Below, piece after piece: positions 35,977 through 42,869 of a stretch of 62,770 nt of DNA. The position numbers were made by a program, and so were the translations under genes. The stretch covers positions 1 through 62,770 of the forward strand of contig JBJKXC010000034.1 in assembly GCA_045561735.1 (NCBI GenBank), given 5' to 3'. Every line of letters starts with the position of its first letter. Positions within the stretch are counted from its first letter, which is position 1. Origin of the DNA: UBA3537 sp045561735 (GTDB taxonomy: Bacteria > Bacteroidota > Bacteroidia > Flavobacteriales > Flavobacteriaceae). Under the pieces are notes generated by a model. The model saw only the letters and a list, made by a program, of their open reading frames with translations. It was not told the DNA's origin and made no database searches.

Positions 35977-36189
35977 TTACAAGCCTAATATCATTATTTT
36001 AGTATCATTTGGCACTTCACTCTCGTCAACAAAAAATTGTTGAATTTCTATACTAGATACACCAAATCCAGCAAGTCGTGCCAATTCACTTACGCCTTTA
36101 ATAAGTGGACTGATAACTTGATTTTTAAGGTTTATTCGTATCATTTGAACTACAATAAAGCTTACTTGATATAATTTGTTATACGCCAT
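35977..36189 (-). CDS. Small hypothetical protein, up to 70 aa
   Basis: An open frame of 70 codons from the ATG at 36189; an internal ATG gives a 55-residue form starting MIRINLKNQV. The sequence looks protein-like (hydrophobic, acidic and basic residues mixed; LARLAGFGVSSIEIQQF then a VPNDTK turn) and does not lie opposite another gene, so I include it. No family recognised, no signal peptide. It is 70 bp upstream of the S10 gene on the same strand and could be its leader gene, but it could also be chance. Confidence 0.4.
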   Translation of the reverse strand: MAYNKLYQVSFIVVQMIRINLKNQVISPLIKGVSELARLAGFGVSSIEIQQFFVDESEVPNDTKIMILGL

Positions 36190-36319
36190 TTTTTAGCGTT
36201 TAATATAACATGTCAAAAATTAAGCAAGTAACTTTAAAAAATTACTTTTTGGTTAATATGAAACCGCTTTAAAACAATAATTATATTGATTATATTAGCT
36301 TTAGTATTATATAAAACAC

Positions 36320-36775
36320 ATGCTATTTTCACCAAGTAAACTCAACCTTTTTCTCATTTTAAATCTCCCATCCGCCTTTTTGTGTGGGGTTCGTGTTAAG
36401 CGTGTCGATGCTGAAAAATGCCATGTTGCTGTACGGCATAGATGGATTAATAAAAACCCATTTAAGTCCATGTTTTGGGCGGTCCAAGGTATGGCTGCAG
36501 AGTTGAGTACAGGAGCACTTATCATTCTTAAAATAAAAGCACTAAATCAAAACATTTCAATGTTAGTTTTGAGAAATCAAGCCCAATTTACCAAAAAGGC
36601 AAAAGGACTAATTACATTTAAATGCATCCAAGGATTAGAAATTGACATTGCATTACAAAAAGCAATTGATACAGGTCAGGGGCAAACCGTTTTATTGGAA
36701 TCTGAGGGGCGAGACGCTAGTGGAGATTTAGTTTCAAAATTTTCTTTCGAATGGACAGTTAAAATAAAATCTTGA
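36320..36775 (+). CDS. DUF4442 domain protein (hotdog/thioesterase-like)
   Basis: A 151-residue cytoplasmic protein. The order of conserved pieces (LPSAFLCGVRV, then NPFKSMFWAVQGMAAELSTGALI near residue 47-70) matches DUF4442, a hotdog-fold family related to acyl-CoA thioesterases such as PaaI. A broad-specificity acyl-CoA thioesterase role is plausible but unproven. Standard length; stands alone between divergent small genes. The ATG is at 36320. Confidence 0.75.
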   Translation: MLFSPSKLNLFLILNLPSAFLCGVRVKRVDAEKCHVAVRHRWINKNPFKSMFWAVQGMAAELSTGALIILKIKALNQNISMLVLRNQAQFTKKAKGLITFKCIQGLEIDIALQKAIDTGQGQTVLLESEGRDASGDLVSKFSFEWTVKIKS

Positions 36776-36787
36776 ATGTTAATTTTC

Positions 36788-36814
36788 TAGCTTAAATAGC
36801 TTAAATAGCTTAAA
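36788..36814 (+). repeat. Three tandem copies of TAGCTTAAA
   Basis: A 9-bp unit repeated three times without mismatch, directly after the DUF4442 stop codon. The unit contains AGCT and A/T tracts. It could be a slippage product, a protein-binding iteron or part of a weak terminator; nothing decides between these. Confidence 0.8.
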
Positions 36815-36899
36815 ACTGTTATTTTTTAAAATTAATTTTCAGCTGATAGACCATCTATATATGATTTAGAACTACCTTTCTAATTTTAAATTTTATCCA

Positions 36900-37088
36900 A
36901 TGTCAAGAGCGATGTTTACCTATTCAAAAGCAATCCTAAAGAAAGTTAGTTTTGACTCTCAATTATTTAATATTGAAGTTCGTAAGGCTATGCAGTATTT
37001 ATCCCCCAATGAAAAATAGGAACTTGAAGAACTCATCTTCACACTAATTAAAAATCATCCAGAGCTAAATTGTTGCTCGATACATTAG
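36900..37088 (+). pseudogene. Small flavobacterial protein gene interrupted by an in-frame amber codon
   Basis: ATG at 36900 reads 39 codons (MSRAMFTYSK... ending YLSPNEK) to TAG at 37017-37019, and the same frame continues 22 codons (ELEELIFTLIKNHPEL...) to a second TAG at 37086-37088. Joined, the two halves give a 62-residue protein resembling a small helical family I recall in flavobacteria (starting MSRAL/M, with LLPxExxEL in the middle), in which the codon after the Glu/Lys position is sense. This is either a recently inactivated gene, a sequencing error, or stop readthrough. It overlaps the end of oxyR on the other strand by 4 bp. The 36776-37084 interval holds only this and the tandem repeat. 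Confidence 0.5.
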
Positions 37089-38038
37089 GTTTGAGGCTCA
37101 TTCTTTGCTATGGGACTGATAATTTGGACATCTTGAAATTTTATAGCGCTCCTTGTAATTCCAGAAATTGTCCTGTGAATGGCCTCAATGATTTGAATTT
37201 TTAGTTCATTTTTATTATAAATCAAACTCACTTCTCTAGCCGGGGGTGGATTCGTAAAAAAGCGTAAGTTTTTCTGTTCCATTAATTTCAAATCCAATGT
37301 GTTTAAATAGGGTAGTAAGGTCATTCCCATCCCTTCATTGGAAAGTTTAACCAGCATCTCTATACTGCCGCTTTCCAATTGAAAGGTTTCATTCTGTTGT
37401 TCTTTCAAAGTTTTACACAAATTAAGTACACCCTCTCTAAAACAGTGACCATCTTCCAATAAAAGCATATCGTTGATGTCCAAGTCCGATATTTCAATTG
37501 CCGTTTTCTCTTTCAATCGATGATTAGGTGAAATGTAGCCAACAAAGGGTTCGTAAAAAAGAACGCGCTCCTTAATGGTATTCATTCTGAGGGGAGTGGC
37601 TGCAATAGCAGCATCCAGATGCCCCTCATGGATTCGGCTTATAAGTTCATTTGTGTTGAGTTCTTCAATTTTTAACTTCACCATAGGAAAATTCTTGATA
37701 AAATTTTTGAGAAACATAGGTAATAGTGTAGGCATGATAGTTGGAATCATACCTAATTTAAATTCACCCCCAATAAAGCCTTTTTCCTGATCTACAATGT
37801 CATTAATTCGTTCTGCTTCAGCTACAATATTCTTTGCCTGTGCAATAATTTTTGTTCCAACAGCGGTGAGTTCAATTGGTTTCTTTCTGCGGTCAAAAAT
37901 CTGGACATTCAACTCATCCTCCAGTTTTTGAACTTGCATGCTAAGCGTGGGTTGTGTTACATGACAATAATGCGCTGCTTTTGTAAAATTTTGATGCTCG
38001 GCAACTGCTAATACATAGTGTAATTGTGTGATAGTCAT
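37085..38038 (-). CDS. oxyR: OxyR-type LysR regulator (peroxide sensor)
   Basis: A 317-residue LysR-family regulator. The N-terminal winged helix (HVTQPTLSMQVQKLE recognition helix) is followed by a periplasmic-binding-like sensor domain. The redox cysteines sit at 199 and 208 in DGHCFREGVLNLC, the same spacing and nearly the same sequence as Escherichia coli OxyR, so it should form the peroxide-induced disulfide. It would control catalase, peroxiredoxin and related genes; only bcp and nth in this window are obvious functional relatives. A -7 element is upstream. Confidence 0.92.
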   Translation of the reverse strand: MTITQLHYVLAVAEHQNFTKAAHYCHVTQPTLSMQVQKLEDELNVQIFDRRKKPIELTAVGTKIIAQAKNIVAEAERINDIVDQEKGFIGGEFKLGMIPTIMPTLLPMFLKNFIKNFPMVKLKIEELNTNELISRIHEGHLDAAIAATPLRMNTIKERVLFYEPFVGYISPNHRLKEKTAIEISDLDINDMLLLEDGHCFREGVLNLCKTLKEQQNETFQLESGSIEMLVKLSNEGMGMTLLPYLNTLDLKLMEQKNLRFFTNPPPAREVSLIYNKNELKIQIIEAIHRTISGITRSAIKFQDVQIISPIAKNEPQT

Positions 38039-38052
38039 AAAGTGAATTTATA

Positions 38053-38060
38053 CAAAGTTA
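38053..38060 (-). promoter_or_regulatory. -7 promoter element upstream of oxyR
   Basis: Minus-strand TAACTTTG (TAnnTTTG), 14 bp before the oxyR ATG at 38038. OxyR often represses its own gene; I see no clear tetra-ATAGnt-type operator to decide this. Confidence 0.45.
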
Positions 38061-38142
38061 TAAATTTTATTTATCATTTCCCTGTTTTCAATAGACTACA
38101 CTTGGGGATTTACCGCTGATTATAAAAATATTACAATTAATC

Positions 38143-38835
38143 CTAATTAATGATATCAACCTTCTTAATGTATACATTTTTTTGGGGCCAATCGCCTCGA
38201 TCTGTAGGAACAGCAGCAATCATATCAACGACTTCCATGCCAGCAATCACTTTTCCAAATACTGTATAGTCGCCATTTAGGTGGTGAGCGCCTCCACGCT
38301 GTTGTACTATAAAGAACTCAAAGGGAGAGGCCATTTTGTAAGGGTTGGCGACTGCACTACTGGGCATACTGACCATGCCACGATCGTGTTTATAACCTTC
38401 TTTGTGATCATTGGGTAATAAATAGCGTCCAATTTTCTTTCTCTTATTAAGTGTTTTTTGATCATCGCTATTTCCACCTTGAATTATAAAATTATCAATA
38501 ACTCGGTAAAATTGTGTATTGTTAAAATAGTGCTTCTTTGTAAGGTAAATAAAATTGCATCGATGAAATTTTGTAGTTTCAAATAATTCAATGTCGATTG
38601 AACCAAAATCTGTGATGATGCGAACTTTATTTTCTTTATGTTTTTTATTGTAGGCTAGAAAGAACTCCATAACATTCTGGTCATTCAACAAAAACGCTGT
38701 GTCGGATTTTTTTTCTTTGTTTGGGATATTTGAAACTTTTTTAGCCGCATATGACTTTGGAGTTTCTTTTGTTTTTTTAGTTTTAGTATCTTGACAATTC
38801 AAGAGAAAAATAAACAACAAGACAAGACACCGCAT
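38143..38835 (-). CDS. Peptidyl-prolyl cis-trans isomerase, cyclophilin type, lipoprotein
   Basis: A 230-residue envelope lipoprotein: a short signal ending LLNC gives the lipidated cysteine near residue 14, followed by a Lys/Thr-rich linker. The cyclophilin domain (about 70-228) has FYRVIDNFIIQGG, with the active-site arginine and phenylalanine, and an FFIV...HHLNGDYTVFGKV core. It would assist folding of exported proteins in the periplasm or at the cell surface. Divergent from the Nudix gene with 32 bp between, so regulatory signals are shared. Confidence 0.9.
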   Translation of the reverse strand: MRCLVLLFIFLLNCQDTKTKKTKETPKSYAAKKVSNIPNKEKKSDTAFLLNDQNVMEFFLAYNKKHKENKVRIITDFGSIDIELFETTKFHRCNFIYLTKKHYFNNTQFYRVIDNFIIQGGNSDDQKTLNKRKKIGRYLLPNDHKEGYKHDRGMVSMPSSAVANPYKMASPFEFFIVQQRGGAHHLNGDYTVFGKVIAGMEVVDMIAAVPTDRGDWPQKNVYIKKVDIIN

Positions 38836-38867
38836 ATTTTATTGTTTTTATATCAAAGTCTAAATAT

Positions 38868-39515
38868 ATGAGATTTGACGCATTTTCTAAAATTATTTTT
38901 TCTATTAGTTCATATGATTTACCAGGAAAAGAAGCGCAATTGCAAATGGCGCCACCATTCAGAGATGTTTTGTTAAAACAAACATCGCATTTAATTGATA
39001 ATGCCAAACTAGCTGCGGTTATAGCTTTGTTTTATCCTGGGAAAAACCATAACACCTATTTGGCTTTTATTCTCCGAAAGCCAAGTCCTGATGTTCACTC
39101 AGGTCAAATTGGATTTCCAGGCGGAAAACCCGAAGCTGAAGATCTTGATCTTCAACATACCGCATTGCGTGAAACAATGGAGGAAATTGGCGTGCAACCA
39201 GAAGCAATTCAAATTATAACGAGCCTTTCAGAAGTTTATATTCCTCCAAGTAATTACAATGCATTTCCTTTTATTGGTATAACCAATGAAACTCCCGATT
39301 TTAAACTTCAAATTTCTGAAGTAGAGTCTGTTATTGAAGTTTCCCTTAAATCTCTGATGAATCCTAAGCATCAAATAATAACTACGGTCAAAACTTCTTA
39401 TGGATTGTCGGTTTCTGTCCCTGCGTTTAATTTTAATGGGCATATAGTTTGGGGCGCTACGGCCATGATTCTAACGGAAATTATATATTTATTGAATTTA
39501 ATCTTAAAAAAATAG
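38868..39515 (+). CDS. Nudix hydrolase, CoA pyrophosphatase-like
   Basis: A 215-residue Nudix protein. The Nudix box runs from GGKPEAED through LRETMEEIGV near residues 84-106, preceded by the SGQIGFPGG motif that marks the CoA/NudL subgroup. It would hydrolyse coenzyme A or acyl-CoA to 3',5'-ADP and phosphopantetheine. It is followed after 31 bp by a PlsC-type acyltransferase gene on the same strand, consistent with a shared acyl-thioester theme. Confidence 0.88.
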   Translation: MRFDAFSKIIFSISSYDLPGKEAQLQMAPPFRDVLLKQTSHLIDNAKLAAVIALFYPGKNHNTYLAFILRKPSPDVHSGQIGFPGGKPEAEDLDLQHTALRETMEEIGVQPEAIQIITSLSEVYIPPSNYNAFPFIGITNETPDFKLQISEVESVIEVSLKSLMNPKHQIITTVKTSYGLSVSVPAFNFNGHIVWGATAMILTEIIYLLNLILKK

Positions 39516-39546
39516 CTTAGGTTTGTATTTATATTCTCATTAATAC

Positions 39547-40344
39547 ATGGGCCTTTTTAAAAAAAATATTTTTGGGCAATATTTATTTATTAAAAAATGG
39601 ATCATCCGTATTTTAGGGACCGTAAGCCACCAACGTTATCAAGGTTTTAATGAACTAAAAATTGAAGGCTCTGATATTTTACGTGAACTCTCACAAACCA
39701 ATGTCCTGTTTATATCAAATCATCAGACCTATTTTGCGGATGTTGTCGCTATGTTTCATGTCTTTAATGCAGCATTGAGTGGTCGAAATGATACTCTTAA
39801 AAATCTGGGTTATTTGTGGAACCCAAAGCTGAATCTTTATTATGTTGCAGCAAAAGAAACCATGAAAGCGGGTCTATTACCAAAGATTTTTGCTTATGCA
39901 GGCTCGATAAGCATTGAACGAACTTGGCGCGCATCAGGAAGGGATGTTAACCGTCAAGTAAAAATGAGTGATATTTCAAATATTAAAAAAGCATTAGACG
40001 ATGGATGGGTTATTACCTTTCCTCAGGGGACTACTACCCCTTTTAAACCTATTCGAAAGGGAACAGCACATATCATTAAACACTACCAGCCAATTGTAGT
40101 TCCTATTGTGATTGATGGTTTTAGAAGGGCTTTTGATAAGAAAGGTATACGAATTAAAAAGAAAAATATTTTACAATCAATGGAAATCAAATCACCGCTT
40201 GAAATTGATTATGAAAATGAGTCCATAGAACAAATTGTACAAAAAATTGAATATGCTATTGAGCAGCACCCTTCATTTTTAAAGGTCATTCCGCAAGAAG
40301 AATTAATGGAAAATGAACGATTGAATAAACAAAGAAATTGGTGA
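39547..40344 (+). CDS. 1-acyl-sn-glycerol-3-phosphate acyltransferase (PlsC-like)
   Basis: A 265-residue acyltransferase of the PlsC/GPAT superfamily. The catalytic His/Asp block reads SNHQTYFAD (His59, Asp65), with five rather than the usual four residues between His and Asp; the glycerophosphate-binding block FPQGTTTPF is present near residue 158. A hydrophobic N-terminal segment suggests membrane attachment. It would acylate lysophosphatidate or a related lipid acceptor. It follows the Nudix gene on the same strand; the downstream genes converge. Confidence 0.82.
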   Translation: MGLFKKNIFGQYLFIKKWIIRILGTVSHQRYQGFNELKIEGSDILRELSQTNVLFISNHQTYFADVVAMFHVFNAALSGRNDTLKNLGYLWNPKLNLYYVAAKETMKAGLLPKIFAYAGSISIERTWRASGRDVNRQVKMSDISNIKKALDDGWVITFPQGTTTPFKPIRKGTAHIIKHYQPIVVPIVIDGFRRAFDKKGIRIKKKNILQSMEIKSPLEIDYENESIEQIVQKIEYAIEQHPSFLKVIPQEELMENERLNKQRNW

Positions 40345-40358
40345 AAAATAGAAGTTTA

Positions 40359-40997
40359 CTATAATTCAATTTTTTTCAATTCTTTGTAGTTATTTTTTAA
40401 TTTCTTTAATAATATACCATATATCAAATAGTAAAACCCGAGAAGTATAGCTGTAAGGAAAGCCATCATTAAGAGTGTAATAACCAACATAATTCCGTAA
40501 TAAATATAATAATCCCCAGAAGCTGTGAATTTTGATGTAAGCAAGGCAACATCGGGGTTGTTGTTGATTTCTATGAATAGTCCGATAACAATAGAAATAT
40601 ACAAGAATAGAAGATTAAAAATCACATAATGTTTCACTGTTTTTCTGGTTTTTAGAATCTGCTCCATCAACCCTTTAGAACTTGCTATTGTAGAGATCGA
40701 TTTGTAATTTTTATAGAACATAATGAAAAAGTAAAAGAGGACCCCATATCCAATTATGATTAGCGGTATTGTCAAGTGGTCCATTTCATATTGGTCAAAC
40801 CTTTTTTGGGCTTCATTATCTTTAATCACGAAACTTAGCAGTGTCCAAAATCCAAACTCAATTAAGCTAAACACAAAAATCCTTTTTACAATAGATGAAG
40901 ATTTTTTGTGCAAAAGCTTGTAAATTTCCTCTTTACTTAGTTTGGGAAACTTTAAGTTCTCTTTCCAGTCCTGTTTTAAGCGTTTTAATACATCCAT
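40359..40997 (-). CDS. Membrane protein, probable partner of the upstream ECF sigma factor
   Basis: A 212-residue protein with a cytoplasmic N-terminus of about 45 residues (LKQDWKENLKFPKLSKEEIYKLL) and four hydrophobic segments (about 45-62, 76-95, 120-140, 170-195). It starts 2 bp after the sigma factor stop, so the pair is transcribed and probably translated together. Membrane proteins in this position commonly act as anti-sigma factors, and the charged N-terminal helix region could do that, but no canonical anti-sigma or zinc motif is visible, so this is inference. Confidence 0.65.
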   Translation of the reverse strand: MDVLKRLKQDWKENLKFPKLSKEEIYKLLHKKSSSIVKRIFVFSLIEFGFWTLLSFVIKDNEAQKRFDQYEMDHLTIPLIIIGYGVLFYFFIMFYKNYKSISTIASSKGLMEQILKTRKTVKHYVIFNLLFLYISIVIGLFIEINNNPDVALLTSKFTASGDYYIYYGIMLVITLLMMAFLTAILLGFYYLIYGILLKKLKNNYKELKKIEL

Positions 40998-40999
40998 AA

Positions 41000-41497
41000 T
41001 TAAGGATTTAACTGTTTTTTTAATTTACTTTTAATACGGTTCATTTTTACACGCGCATTTACTTCAGTGATGCCAATGGTGTCACTAATTTCTCTATAGG
41101 ATTTATCTTCAAGATATAGAAAAATCACAGCCTTGTCTATATCATTCAGTGCTTTTATTGCATTGTAAATTGACTTGAGTTGTTGATCTTCAGTGTCATC
41201 GTAAGACTCACTTTGGGGTACTTTATAAGCGATTTCCTCAAAACTAAAACTCTGAATTCTTCGTTTGGATTTTCTGTAAAGTGTTATGGCTGTATTAATG
41301 CCAACTCTGTACATCCATGTACTAAACTTGGATTCGCCTCTAAACTTTGGATAGGCTTTCCAAAGCTGGATGGTTATTTCTTGAAATAAATCTTTGTGTT
41401 CTGCATCACTTTTGGTGTATAAACTACATATTTTGTGAATCAAATTCTGATATTTTTCTATTAGTAAAACAAATTCGTTTTGGTTGGCCAATTTCAA
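41000..41497 (-). CDS. ECF sigma factor (RNA polymerase sigma-70 family, region 2/4)
   Basis: A 165-residue ECF sigma factor. Region 2 has HKDLFQEITIQLWKAYPKF and STWMYRVGINTAITLYRK (-10 binding); region 4 has YLEDKSYREISDTIGITEVNARVKMNRIK. The start codon appears to be TTG at 41497, since no ATG is available upstream in frame. An ECF-type promoter with GTAAC and CGTC blocks lies just upstream, implying positive autoregulation. The downstream membrane protein gene begins 2 bp after the stop. The stress signal is unknown. Confidence 0.9.
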   Translation of the reverse strand: MKLANQNEFVLLIEKYQNLIHKICSLYTKSDAEHKDLFQEITIQLWKAYPKFRGESKFSTWMYRVGINTAITLYRKSKRRIQSFSFEEIAYKVPQSESYDDTEDQQLKSIYNAIKALNDIDKAVIFLYLEDKSYREISDTIGITEVNARVKMNRIKSKLKKQLNP

Positions 41498-41519
41498 GAA
41501 TTTTAAAATAAATTTTTAA

Positions 41520-41547
41520 TAAGACGCTCTTTGTTTTAAACTGTTAC
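41520..41547 (-). promoter_or_regulatory. ECF-type promoter upstream of the ECF sigma gene (GTAAC-N16-CGTC)
   Basis: On the minus strand GTAAC (41547-41543) is separated by 16 bp from CGTC (41526-41523), then TTA. AAC-type -35 and CGTC-type -10 blocks with this spacing are hallmarks of ECF-sigma promoters. The position, about 25 nt before the coding start, is right for the sigma gene own promoter. Confidence 0.55.
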
Positions 41548-41552
41548 AGTTT
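41538..41552. repeat. 15-bp palindrome AAACTGTTACAGTTT over the ECF -35 block
   Basis: Seven bases on each side are perfectly inverted around a central T. It contains the GTAAC block of the ECF promoter, so it could be an operator for a further regulator or an incidental feature of the -35 sequence. Confidence 0.55.
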
Positions 41553-41561
41553 GTCATTAAT

Positions 41562-42722
41562 TCACTCTTCTTCTATTCTGTTTTCATCAAAAGCAGAGGG
41601 CAGGAGTTTAGGAATAAATTTAATAAAAATGGGCAATAAAATAGCACCACCAGGAAGCATAAAAATAGCCAGACTTGGTATGGATTTAATAATGTCCATG
41701 ATTTGTTCTTGCATTTGCTCTTGTTCCTTTTTACTTAGGTTCCTCAGCGTAGACTCAGTTAATAATTTTACCAAATCTTTACTTTCTTTTAACTCTTGGT
41801 ATAAATGCTTACTGTTCCTTGTGATAAGTTTTTTCACAACTGTTGTGGAGTGATCGTATAGCCGTTTGGCAAGATTTTGTGTACTCAGTATACTTATGTC
41901 ATTTTTATAACTCTTGTAAAATATATTTAAACTATCAATTGACTTTTTAATTACAGACTTACTAAGTTTAAATTTCTTTGAAAATTCACTAAAAAATTCT
42001 TGTTCACCACGTTCAATTTTAAAGTCATTCCATGTAGCCATGCATGCTAAGTCCAATAAGTAAAATCGCTCAGTCTCCGAAAACTGATTTAAATTTAATG
42101 AATCATAGCTGTTGTTTTTAGATTTTGATAAGCGCATTGATGCCTCTAATAATTTGATTAAGTTTTCGTCATAATTGTTTTTTTCACCTTTAGAGTTGAG
42201 GGCTTTAGAAACAACAGTTCTTATTGAATTTTCTAATTCCAAAATGTGTTTATCGGCATGATGAGGGTTTTGTAAAAAAGCACTAAAGGATAAAACATCC
42301 ATAAAGATTAAGGCATTGGTGGTAAATATCCTAAAGTTTTTTGAAAAAATATTACTATCCGTTTGAACTCGCTTGTTTAGAATAGATTCCACATCATCCC
42401 CCAGAATCCCATTAATGAAGTTGGATTTGTGAAATCCAATGGTTTCGTAAAATGTTTTTAGTGTGGTTTCAAAATTGGTTTTATCTTTAGTATGACAGTT
42501 GTAAGTGGCTAAGAGTGCCCAAGCAAAATTAATTTTACAACATTCTTCTTGATTAAAATCTTTGCTTTTGAGATCTGTAATCAGCACTGAAATACTACTG
42601 CCATATATAAATCCAACTGATTTTAGCGCAGGGTAGAGTTTTGCTAGAGTTTTAGCATTCGCGTCATTTTTCTCTGCAAATTTTAATATTTTTTTCAACC
42701 AACCTCTTGCCGATGGGTTCAT
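41562..42722 (-). CDS. LETM1-related protein
   Basis: A 386-residue protein that I match to the flavobacterial family labelled LETM1-related biofilm-associated protein. The C-terminal segment (about 335-375) is LETM1-like: MQEQIMDIIKSIPSLAIFMLPGG followed by ILLPIFIKFIPKLLP. The N-terminal 330 residues are helical and charged with no recognised domain. Mitochondrial LETM1 is linked to ion exchange; the bacterial role is not established. A start at ATG 42722 is chosen. It is separate from the ECF sigma gene, which has its own promoter in the gap. Confidence 0.72.
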   Translation of the reverse strand: MNPSARGWLKKILKFAEKNDANAKTLAKLYPALKSVGFIYGSSISVLITDLKSKDFNQEECCKINFAWALLATYNCHTKDKTNFETTLKTFYETIGFHKSNFINGILGDDVESILNKRVQTDSNIFSKNFRIFTTNALIFMDVLSFSAFLQNPHHADKHILELENSIRTVVSKALNSKGEKNNYDENLIKLLEASMRLSKSKNNSYDSLNLNQFSETERFYLLDLACMATWNDFKIERGEQEFFSEFSKKFKLSKSVIKKSIDSLNIFYKSYKNDISILSTQNLAKRLYDHSTTVVKKLITRNSKHLYQELKESKDLVKLLTESTLRNLSKKEQEQMQEQIMDIIKSIPSLAIFMLPGGAILLPIFIKFIPKLLPSAFDENRIEEE

Positions 42723-42869
42723 TTTTGAGAAATTTAAAAATTTTATGATTTTTTCAATCCTTCAACTCAAGTACAATCATCAAAACACTTTTAAGTTTTG
42801 TAAAAAAAAGTTTAATTTTTTTTATAAAGTTAAATAATTAATAACATTGTATAATCCATAAAATCAATT

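Noticed and set aside
36307..36525. 72-aa minus-strand open frame opposite the DUF4442 gene
   Set aside because: It lies wholly opposite a better-supported gene and shows no protein-like pattern; the same applies to the many other antisense frames inside long genes.
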